DNA of 64,000 nucleotides from positions 21,018,001-21,082,000 of the forward strand of contig JBHGNT010000002.1 in the NCBI GenBank assembly GCA_043228905.1, written 5' to 3'. This DNA comes from Azolla caroliniana (taxonomy: Eukaryota; Polypodiophyta). The position numbers and the translations under genes were made by a program. How positions within the stretch are numbered: the stretch's first letter is position 1; every line of letters begins with the position of its first letter. Under the pieces are notes generated by a model. The model saw nothing but the letters and a program-made list of their open reading frames with translations. It made no database searches and was not told where the DNA came from. Shown in pieces: positions 43,601 through 54,679 of the stretch.

Positions 43601-46600
43601 AAGAGAACTTGTCGCTACAAACGGTAAAGATAAGCCTCTTTAACGAGGAGACAAGAAGGAAGGACAAGGGTTTCAAATCTGACTCAACATACATGTAGAG
43701 GAAGAAATCGGCAAAGAAGTCCACAAAGAAGGGACAAGTCCTAAGCCAGATCCAAGTCCAAAAGCAAGCTAACATGCTTCTATTGTGGATAGCCTAGACA
43801 CTTCCAAAAGGACTGTGAACACATGAGGAAGGACAAAGGTGTCCATAATAATGTCGAACCCAGGAAGATTCCTGATGAAAAGGGCACATTGGTCGTAGAT
43901 ACAAGTGTTAAGGAGATCTTGTTCATTTGTGAACAGGCAAGCACAAATCTTGCAAGTGAAGAGTGTACGTGGGTAATCGACTCAGGTGGATCTTTCCACA
44001 TAACTCCGTCGAGAGAGTGTTTCTCGACTTACATAGCTAGGGATCATGGCTATCTAAAGATGGGAGATAATGGGGAGTGCAAGATAGCGGACATAGGAAG
44101 TGTAAGCCTAATGATGTTGATAGATTATCGATTTAATCTGAGGGAAGTTCTAGATGTCCCCGATATCAGATTGATTTGATATCGACTGGAAGGCTAGACG
44201 ATGAAGGCTACAATGGTAGCTTTTGAAACGGCAAGTGGAAGTTCTATCGAGGAAACCTCATAGTGGTCCGAGCACAAAAAGAGGGCACATTGTATATGAT
44301 GCATGCCCGACTGTACAAGTCGAAAGTGAACTTGGTAGCCAACTCGAGTGGAGAGTTATGGCATAAGAGGATAGACCATATGAGTTAGAAGGGAATGCAT
44401 CTACTAGTTGACCAGGAACTTCTCCCGGAAGTGAAAGGAGTACACTTGGAGAAGTGTGTCGGCTGCTTAGTCGGAAAGTAGAACAGAGCAGCATTCTACT
44501 CAAGACCACCAAGAAGAGAAGTGCTCTTGGAACTAGTGCACACCAACGTGTGCTATGTGGAGGCTCCATCACATCGAGGCGGACAGTACTTCGTCACGTT
44601 CATCGATGACTACAGTCGAAAATTGTGGACTTTAGTACTAAAATTGAAGGATCAAGTATTGTCGTTCTTCAAGGAGTTCCAAGCAAGGGCAAAAAGAGAG
44701 TCAAGTCAGAAGTTGAAGGTGGTCCGAACCGACAACAGTGGCGAATATAGAGGGCATTTCGAAGAATACTGCAAGGACCAAAGTATTCGAATCGAATACA
44801 CAGTGCCAAAGACCCCAGCAATAAACAGGCTTACAAAGAGGATGAATCAGATGATAATGGAAAGAGTAAGGAGCATGATGTTGCATGCTATGCTGGCGAA
44901 AATGTACTGGACTGAGGCGATGTACACAACTGTTTATTTGATCAATAGGTCTCCCTCAATACCATTGAAAGGTGATGTCCCACATTAGCCCAAAGTCTTT
45001 GCGAAGAAAGAGAAAGAGAACCTACTATGTCAACTAAAGAAAATCTTGTATGGTTCAAAACAAGCTCCATGCCAATGGTATAAGAAGTTCGAGTCCTTCA
45101 TGTTGGAATATAGGTTCCAGAAAACACAAGTTGATCACTATGTGTATGTAAAGAGGTATGATGAAGGTTACTTCTTAATTCTCTTATTATATGTGGATGA
45201 CATCTTGAGAGTCGGACAAGACATGAAGAGGATCTTGAGCTAAAAGAAAGCTCTAGGCAAGTTGTTTGCAATAAAAGATCTTGGACCCACTAAACAGATT
45301 TTAGGGATGCGCATAGTTTGGGACAGAACTAAGAAAGTGTTGTGGTTGTCACAAGAGAAGTATGTGACAAAGATCCTAGAAAGATTCAACATCTCGGAAG
45401 CAAAGCTAGTCGGCTCTATGTTACCGGCCAACTAAGTTGAATGTTAAGCAATGCCTAAGGGGTGAGAAAGAAAAGGTTGAGATGAGGAAAGTACGATATG
45501 CCTTAGCCGTCGGCAGTTTAATGTATGCTATGGTTTGTACGAGACCATACATAGCATTTGCTATGGGGACAATAAGCCGATATAGGAGTAATCTAGGAAG
45601 AGAACATTGGGCAACTGTTAAATAAATACACAAGTACTTGAAAGGCACCTTTGGGGTATGCCTAAGGTATGGTTGAAGGGTTTACCGACTTGGAAACATT
45701 GGGGGACACAAACTCAAGTTCATCCACTTCAGGGTACATGATGACTTATGCATGGGGAGTAATGTCATGGCAGTCACAACTTCAAAAAATATGTGGCCTT
45801 GTTCACCATAGAGGCAGAGTATATGGCAGCGGTAGAGGCCGGAAAAGAGCTGATCTGGATGAGAAATTTTCTCAGTGAGTTAGGAATGAAGCAAAGGGAG
45901 TCCTTGCTTCACTGTGATAGCCACAACCCCATACATCTAGCCAAGAACGCTATGTACCACTCCTGAACCAAGCACATATAGAGAAGGTATCACTGGTTAC
46001 AGGAGAGAGTGGAAGATGGAGAGTTTACTCTTGTGAAGATCCATACTGACTAAAATGGATCCGACATGCTCACGAAGAACCTATCGATGGACAAACTCAA
46101 AGTAAGTCGACAAAGGACAGGGCTAACTAACTCCACCCATAGGAGTGAAGGGGGAGTTTGTTAGGGATATGTCCCTCCTATGGGAGGAGCCGATAGTCGA
46201 AGACAAGGAGTAGCTGACTGGTCGGGCCGGGAGACAACAGTCGATGTCAAGGAGAGTCGACAACAGAGGATCCAAGTCGAAAACTAGACCGACTAGTCGA
46301 GCCGACCGGACTGTCAACGACAAGGCCAATTAGTCGGGCGAACTGGACAGTCGACACTAGAGTCGACTAGTTGAATTGACTATTCAATCAATCGGTTGAT
46401 TATTTTCTATTATTATTAGTATAATAATAGAAGTAAGAGTAGTAGGAACAGAGTGAAGAGTGAGAGTGAGAGTGACGCCAAGACTCTGTGCAGAGAGAGT
46501 GTTTTATATTGTCTCCTTTGTATTCTCCATTGTATAGTGGATCTCTATTCCCGTGGTTTTCCCTGTTTAGGACTTCCACGTAAAACTGTGTACTCTGTGC

Positions 46601-49284
46601 ATTTCCTATTTTTTTGTTCCCGCATTATTGTGCATTTCATAATCGGATTTCCTCACGAATCTCAGTAATCGAAGACCAACACGTTTGTAGTTGAAGATTT
46701 GGGCAAGCATACTATTCTATTGTCATTTACTCAAGCAAAAGCTTTGTTGAACGGTAGATGCTCCTAACGGGACAAGGATCTTGAAAGATGAGATGAGGCA
46801 AGGCGTAGTATGTTAGTTAGGTACTCAATTATATAATGCACACTAGTGAGGGCATAGTCTATAGTCCTTCAACACCCAAGTAACTCTCCGTCGAAGGTAA
46901 CTAACTTGTAATTTTAGCTGCTTGATATATTTATTTTCCTAATATATTTATTGTTATGATGAACTCTACCCATGGTTCACGTCTCTAGATTTTTCTCTTC
47001 TTCAACAACACATTGTCTTCCTACATTCCTCATGATATCTATCCCCTTCATGTCTTTCAGTTTATGCTTGTAACTAATCTCCCAACCAACTATGGCTAGC
47101 AATCAATCGTAAGATTGTTGTCTAAATAGCTCCTGGAAAACAATCTAGAGCAATTGGGTAGCAGTTACTATGAAACCCTAAACCCTATTAGGTGAGGGTT
47201 ACTTGAGAAACCTAGACATCTATCTTTGGGTTTGGGTTAACTTCATTTTGATATAAAGCGCGATATTACACATGTACTCCCAGCCCGGACCTCGTCCAAT
47301 TCCATGTTCCTAAACCGTAAACCCTAGACATCTATCTTCAAGTTTGGGTTGTCTTCTTTTTGCTATAAACACTACCTCGACAAACCCTCCACCTAAGAGA
47401 GTCTTGTATCCCTTGTCAATATCATAGTACCTGCTATTGAAAGTTGTTCCGCACCTTGTCAATTGCCATCAATGCCATATTATGACTCGAATTTAACATA
47501 TTTATTATCAATATATACAATTAAATATTCGCATTCATATGTTGTGTGCGTTTAAATTACACACTAATATGAGGTGTTGAAAAATCTAGTTTGATACAAA
47601 CAATATGATATGAGGTGATCATGAGTTCTTACCAAAACGATTTTGAGAAGGCCTTTCCCCAACCTCCATCGTGTTCATCAGCTCGGCCACACCATTCCAC
47701 GAAGAAGATCAAAGACATTGTGACAATAAATAATGCTCCAATGGTTATCCAAAGTTGCCAAGAGAAAGGGGAAATGAATGTCCAGAATCAAATATTACTC
47801 CTAGATTGAAGTGGCGCGATCATTTGAAGACTTGATCCTATATATGGCTGGGTAAAGTCTACTAACTGTAACCGGTCACTAGTGATCGTCAAATCAGCAA
47901 CTACTCCATCTACGTCCTATGACCATGCATGCATATAGTGAAAACCAATACGAACGTATTACTGGAGCACAGAATTAATTAAAACCTTATTAATCCAACT
48001 TGTTGTATGCTATGTAAATATCATTATCAAGCAGTGGAAATTCAAAGCACCGTGTGCTTGGCATTCAAAGGTAACGCAATATCTTCATCAAATCGGCTTC
48101 CGTATGTCAAAATCGGACAACTCCCTCTCCATACGAAGCGATTCTAGTGCATACATTTTTGGCTCTTACTCCATACACTTGTACTTGATTGCACATGTAT
48201 TTCTTTGAGTAAAAATTTCAATCTTTGGTATTAAATTTGCTCAAACTATTCCTTGGACCATTCTACACAAGGATTACTAACAAAGTTACTTTATCTCTTC
48301 GAAGTGAGCACATCGTACTCTCTTGAGAGTAGCTTTTCCATACAATACAACAAAACCAATTATTCACCGAATAAGCCTCTCATATTTGACTTATTTGGCG
48401 CTAAGAAATATAGATCTTGCACAATTAATCAAATAGATCTTACAAGAATAACTAGAAAACATTACCTTGGCCAACCGATGCTTGAATAGTATATCATGGA
48501 ATGTCAAAATAATTTTAACGATGCTAAAAATTACTTTTAAAACACTCATATGTATTGGAGTTCAAACTCTTGTCCACTGGATCAAACCCTCAATTATAGA
48601 TGGAATTATCAACAATTTGTTAGTGCCTATGTCAATCTTTGAACGAGATTCCATGGTAAGGGGTATGATATTAGGACAATCTTAGTAATTTGTTACATAT
48701 AGTCTCGAGGTATTTTATGGACTTAGATATTAGTTTCTCCCTGTCTAGCCATGACATCCTACTTGAGGATTGCCACAATCCCTTATGTCTTTTCTATCAT
48801 TAATGTGCACGTAGAAATTCTTGCTAACATAGATATAAACACATTATCGAGGTCCATTTATCATAAATGATTAACCTTAAGCGATTGATTTTTACGAAAT
48901 TTAAGTGTCATTACTACAACAAAAACAAAAACAAATTACGTATAGCTAATGTAATACCTTAGAGACAAGCTTTTGCACAAGGTCATTATAGGTTGGGTCT
49001 ACAAGGCCATCTCCATAGCCAATTAATGTGTAATTAATACGATAATTAAGCTTCTCAACGCATTCTTGAAACACATTGATGGCGAAGCCGGAGAAATTGA
49101 CGACGGAGTTGGGCGTGACCGGTATCTCAGACGATTGCCAACTCACAAACTCCTCGAATCCAAGTTTGAGAGGAACAAGGATCTTCAAGTTGGAGGAATT
49201 GGTCGCGTGCGCAGTCGGAAATTCAGGGGAGAAGAAGATGGCAAGCACTAGGAGAGCCGTGATGAGGCCCATCGGAGCATACAT
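40698..49284 (-). CDS. GLR: Glutamate-receptor-like channel gene, five exons, no amino-terminal domain
   Basis: Exons inferred on the minus strand: 48958-49284, 47633-47916, 41672-41703 (32-bp mini-exon), 41116-41522, 40698-41021. All junctions are GT-AG and phases agree, giving about 457 codons. Exon 1 has a signal-peptide-like start and the ligand-binding S1 start. Exon 2 has DVDGVVADLTITSDRLQLVDFTQPY and M1 (WITIGALFIVTMSLIFFVEW). Exon 3 and its edges form the pore loop (WLTAMAIFFSH). Exon 4 has M3 (TSSYIASLSSILIAQQ) and S2. Exon 5 ends S2 (DLQRIKDKWLG) and adds M4 (GGLFIVIVASYVGIILL). Plant GLRs are usually near 900 residues with an ANF domain, which is absent here. Codon 43 of exon 2 is TGA, so the copy is either a pseudogene or needs recoding or re-sequencing. 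Intron 2 is 5.9 kb and holds a copia. Confidence 0.8.
42120..43064 (+). repeat. Copia 5' LTR enlarged by internal duplications
   Basis: 945 bp against 523 bp for the 3' LTR. The phrase GAGAGTAGTACTAAGGAACTATATT occurs near 42427 and again near 42589, and TGTGTTACAGAGT recurs several times (42557, 42719, 42787). This indicates tandem duplication within this LTR, or its loss from the other. Confidence 0.8.
43110..46110 (+). pseudogene. Copia gag-pol with an internal deletion
   Basis: Gag (43135-43700; QHVVNVTNAYEMCQNLSGLYERKN), broken zinc knuckle (near 43765-43815), protease (TWVIDSGGSFHIT at about 43970), and integrase (YFVTFIDDYSRKLWTLV; NSGEYRGHFEEYC) to 44988. The sequence then jumps at about 44990 to the middle of reverse transcriptase (QLKKILYGSKQAPCQWYKKF, LLLYVDDILRVGQ), followed by broken RNase H. 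The first half of RT is deleted, and there are many stops. Confidence 0.85.
46159..46681 (+). repeat. Copia 3' LTR
   Basis: 523 bp, starts TGTTAGGGATATG after the polypurine tract and ends GAAGACCAACA. Confidence 0.85.
46682..47632. other. Remainder of GLR intron 2
   Basis: Noncoding. Contains AGGTACTCAATTATATAATG at 46819-46838, also present at 42087-42106 on the other side of the copia. Also present are two copies of CCTAGACATCTATCTT about 114 bp apart (47210, 47324) and a short telomere-like AAACCCTAAACCCTA (47172-47186). Confidence 0.55.
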
Positions 49285-49328
49285 GGTCGGGGGATGAGAA
49301 TGACGGCCCCAACGGGTGGCCAAGTGTG

Positions 49329-49437
49329 AACTGAGGGGGTGGAAGGGATGAGGGAGAGAGAGAGAGAGAGAGGGGTTTATATATGTAATAATGTATGTAT
49401 ACATACACATATACATAATATATATCATGTATATGTA

Positions 49438-49494
<57 letters not shown>

Positions 49495-49755
49495 CAGAAT
49501 GAGCAAGTCATGGTCTATTGCTCAGAGAGGATCATCTGCAGAGAATCATGCATTTTGGTCAATCCTTCGCTGTAAGGATGGATTGATGTGTCGCTGCTAG
49601 AACCAGGAGATTCTGATTGAGCTCTCCTCGTTCGTAAGGTCATCTAAAGGGGAGACCCACAGATCATGCATTGCTCAATCGCCATTCAACTCATTGAAAA
49701 ATTTAATCTGCACAGACTCATTATATTCAAACCTCTTTTTCAGGAAATTATGTAG
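49329..49755. other. Block present only in duplication copy B, with a TATATG microsatellite
   Basis: 427 bp between GTGTGAAC and AGAGGAATTC, which are adjacent in copy A (26468). It lies just upstream of the GLR start codon. It holds a GA run (49349-49372) and a TATATG hexamer repeat (49424-49494). A deletion in copy A is the simpler explanation, as the block has no element ends. Confidence 0.75.
49424..49494. repeat. TATATG hexanucleotide microsatellite
   Basis: About ten copies of GTATAT, directly upstream of GLR exon 1. The minus-strand reading extends the exon frame as a YI repeat, which is not likely coding. Confidence 0.9.
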
Positions 49756-51245
49756 AGAGGAATTCTTTTGAACATCATCTATGCGCACTACCCTCTGTAT
49801 CTGTGTTGACCTTGAGGAGATTCCTACCCAGCATATTCTTCGTATTTTTTTGTTCTTTTTGGGGGGGTATTGTATCGTCTCCCATGATCCATCCTTTTTC
49901 CATAACTTCAATAACAACATAACATACAATATGCAATTTTATTTGTCTAATCTACGAAATCTAAATAACATAATTTGGATTAGGTTTTTTTTCCACATTT
50001 TTTATGGTTTTTTTTTTCATCATCTATCGTTTTGACCATATTTGCATTACTCTACTTAATATATATGGAAAATGAAGTATAAATCAAGCAAAATGTAATT
50101 TGCAATATAATGAGATAAATGTCAAAGGCCTACTCTACTTAATCTATCATTCATAAAGTAATGGAAAGCAACATTATCCGTAATATAGTTTAGGGGAGTA
50201 CAACCCCTTTTATTTATAGTTCTTCATTTCCTTTTTTTGAAGTGTTCCTATTACTCCTCCGTTAGTAGTTACCATTAAAATTTGAGCTACATATAGAACT
50301 AGATGGTGAGGAATGTCAAATGGAAATAAAATGACAAGTCGCAATGATGAAGAGCTTATGCGAATGTTTATATGTATATAAATTAATGCATTTATATTTC
50401 TATGATTGTATGCAAATGATTGTAAAAAATGTGCGTGTGTGATTGTTATATGCATGTGTAAATGAATGAATGTATGCATTTGTATAAATTAATGATTGTA
50501 TGTGTATATATGTACAAAGTACAATTGTATGTATGTTTATGATTTTATGCATGTATTAAATGTTTCTATATGGCAAATGACTTCTCAAATTTGGCCTTTA
50601 CATATTCTTTGTTCCCATATAACTTCATTGCTTCATAAAGTTACAAAGTATAGTGAAGCTTGGGGATGAAGTTTTGGAGAGGACATTCATGCCATCATCT
50701 AGACAACCTTCAACCTTCTTATTTCCATTACCGGGTATAGTAGTGCTCCAGCTCAAAGCTTCTAAGGTGCATATTGTTGCACAATGCCAATGGTCCTCTC
50801 ATATTTTCCAATGTAGTGTAGGCTAGGCTTGAAGCCTTAGAGATTTATGTCACGGCATTGTCCAAACTATTCCAAGGGATCTCGTTTTCACACATGTTCT
50901 TATCTTTAGCCTTATCATTGGGCACTTCACGATCAAATGATGCGAAGTTGTTCTACACCACACTTACACCCTTGTTATAATCTTCATGTCCCAATGCATG
51001 GACCATTGTATTGACCACCTTCTTTCCTTTTATATTATTATCAAGCATTCTAATTCAGGAGAAAAATATATCCAATATCTCAAAGGTACTTGGGACTTCA
51101 TTGTTAAATTGTAATGTAAGTGTGTATGGTAATGGACACATGCACATTATTCAGGCTATTTATGATTTCATATATATGTACGCATTACCACAATCATATA
51201 CAAACATCCATATAATAATTTATTAATTAACACATTCATGCACGT

Positions 51246-52034
51246 TGTCGTAGTGTATTTCGTACACTACGTGAAAAAGTAAAAATAATATAACCGATTT
51301 AATTACATATAAATAAATAAAATAATATATCAAGATATTTATCACGTGCATAGGGCAGGATTCAAACCCTGTACCTCCACGTTGACAAACCCCAACCTTA
51401 CCATTATGCTACCTTATCTTTAGTGTTCTACAAATAGATTTAATAACTATAAGTGCTTTATTTGCACCTACCTTTATTAAAAGGTAAATCGTGCATTTTT
51501 AGAGTGCGTGAATATTTTATAGAAAAACGCAAGCAACTAAAAAGTGACTCATGCACATCTAGCGTGCATGAGCACTATATTTAGCAAATAAAAGCAAGGA
51601 TTAGAAAAGCATCACATGCATATTTAGTGTGCATGAACATATTAGAAAAAAAGCATGTAGCTATGCTTAGTCTCTCCCATCACTACATAAGGATGGGGAG
51701 CACAATGTAATAGGTGTGTGAAATATTTGGAAATTGGATATATTTCCGAAAACACCAACCGATTAATATAATCGTGGGATTCACGAAAATAATATAATCT
51801 ATACTTGTGGGATTCACAAGTTTCTTATATCTTTCTTTCAATCTAAATACATATTCTTATCTAAATATTGATTAATCGAATACAATACACTCGTGGGATT
51901 CACGAAATTTCTATCTCTCTTTCTAATAATCTATCCATTACTAGCCTCATCTCATATTCTTCTTTCTCCTAGTCCAAAACCCCAGTGGTTCCCACCCGAC
52001 TCACGCAAACGATCCGGAGCCGAAAGGCACGACA
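51246..52034. repeat. Solo LTR, 789 bp, with ACGT duplication
   Basis: Present in copy B and absent from copy A, so both edges are exact. The insert begins TGTCGTAGTG and ends GGCACGACA, and is flanked by ACGT at 51242-51245 and 52035-52038. Inside, TGGGATTCAC flanked by inverted bases (for example TCGTGGGATTCACGA) occurs three times at about 51774, 51812 and 51890. TG...CA ends and short duplication fit a solo LTR. No primer site or coding sequence is present. Confidence 0.85.
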
Positions 52035-52979
52035 ACGTACATTTATACACTCGTACACATAGATACCTTACGTTTAACAATTCAATTATAAACTAGCATA
52101 AATATATTCAAACTAACATTTATACACAAGATTCTCATTCATACATACACATTCAGTCACACACATATAGCATACATAAATTGATGCACACATTCATTCC
52201 TACAATCAATCATTCATGCACACACATACATACTAGAATTGTTTATGTACGTGTTTTAGGTATTATGGAACTTATGTTGGAGAAATTACCATCAACCATC
52301 CCAACACTTATATTCTCCATATAGTTGCACGATGGTATCGGGGTATACAGATGAGGATATAACATCACACTTGGCTCTCTTACAAACGCTCGAGTATGAT
52401 GACCTCCGTAAGTGCTTCTCTAATGCCATTGCAAACACAAACTAGGAGGACAACTCATGTACAACCACCAGCACCAGAACCATCACCAAAACCAAGAACA
52501 CGTATAGGCACCGTCAAGGGCACTTCCTACATTGTTATCATGTTGCAAATAATGCAATAAGGTTTGATTGAAAGATCCAACTAGACTGACTTGACAAGAT
52601 GGAGGGTCTTGAAAGGTTTGTATGTCAAGAAACATTAGCCATATTTTAGTCCATAGTTTCTTGATTATCTTGCTTTATTTTGTTAGGACATACTAGAGAT
52701 GTACCAAATGTCGTAACCAGCTTGACTTCTAGCATGGGCTGAAACCTACAACTGGTGGGTTTACAAATACATCATCAACTTCCACACGATCACGCGTGAC
52801 TCTAAAAATTGATTGTAATCTTGACAAGAGCCTTGATGGAATTTCTCTAGGACTTAGGGTTTTGTTTAAAAGAGTTAGATGACCTTGTGGAGTCATACGT
52901 CCCTCAAACAGAGAGACCCATTGAAAGAGTTCATAAAGGTTTCGACATGCTCTCAATGTCATAACATGATCCTATAATT

Positions 52980-53020
52980 AACACGTTCGCGTTCAGAAGT
53001 GGAAGGATAGTGCATTCCAT
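52980..53020 (+). repeat. Terminal inverted repeat of a related DNA transposon (copy B)
   Basis: Same as 28900-28940; the flank reads ATTAACACG here and ATAAACACG in copy A. Confidence 0.82.
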
Positions 53021-53609
53021 TTTTAGATTCTTTTTATAATTTTGCAAATTTATGCAATATATAGAAACTTGTTACATTAGTATGACATGTTCGTCAACCC
53101 ATATAGAATTTGCTAAATTATTAATAGTTAACAAGTTTTAAAGTAAAAAACATGTATTCTTTGAATATTTATAAAGTTGATGATCTCTGAATACAAAATT
53201 TATTTAAAATTAAGAATATGACAATTGCTTATTCAATTTAAATGCTATATTATGTAATTTGCAAAGTTGGTTGAAATATTGAGAAAATCATGACCTCTAG
53301 ACATAAAATGTAATTAAATTACAGGTTACGAACATGGTGTATACAACATTTGATAGCTATAGTTAGTGATTATGCATTATGCACTCTAATACTTAGTGAA
53401 TGCGGCCCGATATAATACCTTACTCTAATGTTAGTAAGAAAGAAGAAAATCAAACATATGGACACTATGGACATAAAGTCCATGTGAAATATCATCTAGA
53501 GTTTTCCCAATACACACACATGAATGAGGACATCCATACACATGTATCATATAGTGGATACACTTGGAGACTCATTATGGTCACACCCAAAAGTAAGGCT
53601 TACCAAACA

Positions 53610-54245
53610 AGGTTCTCTACACCATGACAACGAGATCTCAACGCTTGAGCCATAGAATATCTTTGGTCCATGCTATGAAAGACCACTATTCTCCACAAGC
53701 TCGTTTTGGTCAACTTTTGCGAAATCCTTCACCATTTTCTCCAATTGTTTGAACCTAAATGGTTAATCATCATAAGAAGATCCGACCATATATAAATCGT
53801 ATGGAATATCCACAATGAGTAACGTGTACTGCTTGTTTGGCAACTTCTGGATCATCTTCGGCACATCACCATAGTACACATTATAATACAATTCTTGGGT
53901 GATATCATTTTTGTGGCTAAACTTCTTGAAAGTTCCGTAATCGTCCACATCGAATGCCTTCATTAAGCACCGATTGTTTTGTTTCTGTGCTCTTTCAAGA
54001 TGGGCAAGAAAGGAAGTTGGAAAATCATGTTTGTCTTTGACTTCTCCAGGCTTCTTGCTATGACATGGTTTCTATGTGAAACAACAAAAGAAGTAACTCA
54101 TACATTGTTCACATATGTAATAAACTAGAATGGAAAATTTCAAATATGTAATACTAACCCAATCCTTAAAAGCAAAAAAAATTTCCGATAACTCCTTGTA
54201 TGAAGATGTAATTGAATACTCTTCAGTCACTTGTTCTCATGTTAA
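53610..54245 (-). pseudogene. DNA methyltransferase fragment of a related DNA transposon (copy B)
   Basis: Duplicate of 29530-30165 with scattered changes (for example VPKMIQKLPNKQYTLL). It retains the DIPYD motif and the TAA after SSYDD. The exon 2 equivalent is at about 54160-54240. Confidence 0.85.
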
Positions 54246-54366
54246 GCAACCAAGTGTTGCCGGTTAGGAACATGGCCGACCCTCAGTCCTTCGGGGTACG
54301 TATCAAAGTGATCGTGGTACAGGGCAGGAAATTGCATAGCGTGTGGAACGTAGTGAGTTAGAGCAT

Positions 54367-54634
54367 TGTGGTGAAAATACAACGAGGATACGTGAACTTG
54401 AGGTAGGACCCCAGGGCTTCCGACCAAAGGATATGAGATTCATGCGTTTATACTTTTAACAATTAATGGAAATGAGAAAATATTGTAATTTTTCATTAGC
54501 AAAGGAAAAGAAAATTACAATATTTCTCATTTCCATTAATTGTTAAAAGTATAAACGCATGAATCTCATATCCTTTGGTCGGAGGACCCGGGGTCCTACC
54601 TCAAGTTCACGACACTCGTCGTATTTTCGCAACA
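54367..54634. repeat. Inverted pair of gypsy LTR ends (copy B)
   Basis: Same palindrome as 30293-30550. The right arm serves as the truncated 5' LTR of the gypsy that follows, ending GCAACA at 54634. Confidence 0.8.
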
Positions 54635-54679
54635 TCTTTGGTGAACCCGACGTGAAACAAGGCAGTAGGAGGATATCAA

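Larger units (their letters stand above)
42120..46681 (+). mobile_element. Degenerate Ty1/copia inside GLR intron 2
   Basis: 5' LTR 42120-43064 and 3' LTR 46159-46681, both TGTTAGG...CCAACA. The primer-binding site (TGGTATCAGAGC) is at 43068-43079 and the polypurine tract GAAGGGGGAGTT at 46147-46158. No clear target duplication was found. It lies in the opposite orientation to GLR. The protein is closest to the young copia at 9158-14703. Confidence 0.87.
48045..54669 (+). repeat. Segmental duplication, copy B
   Basis: Partner of 25185-30583. It starts with 80 bp of the copia RT inside GLR intron 1, includes GLR exon 1 in its proper gene context, and ends in the inverted gypsy LTR pair that leads into the gypsy at 54635. 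Extra segments relative to copy A are 49329-49755 and 51246-52038. Confidence 0.92.

Noticed and set aside
47172-47186. Interstitial telomere
   Set aside because: Only two degenerate AAACCCT units; at most a telo-box-like motif.
49339-49506. YI-repeat extension of GLR exon 1
   Set aside because: It is a TATATG microsatellite read in frame; the ATG at 49284 gives a normal signal-peptide start.
49675-49929. Open frame upstream of GLR exon 1 (also 26385-26642) as an extra GLR exon
   Set aside because: No GLR or ANF similarity recognised; conservation between copies is explained by the segmental duplication.
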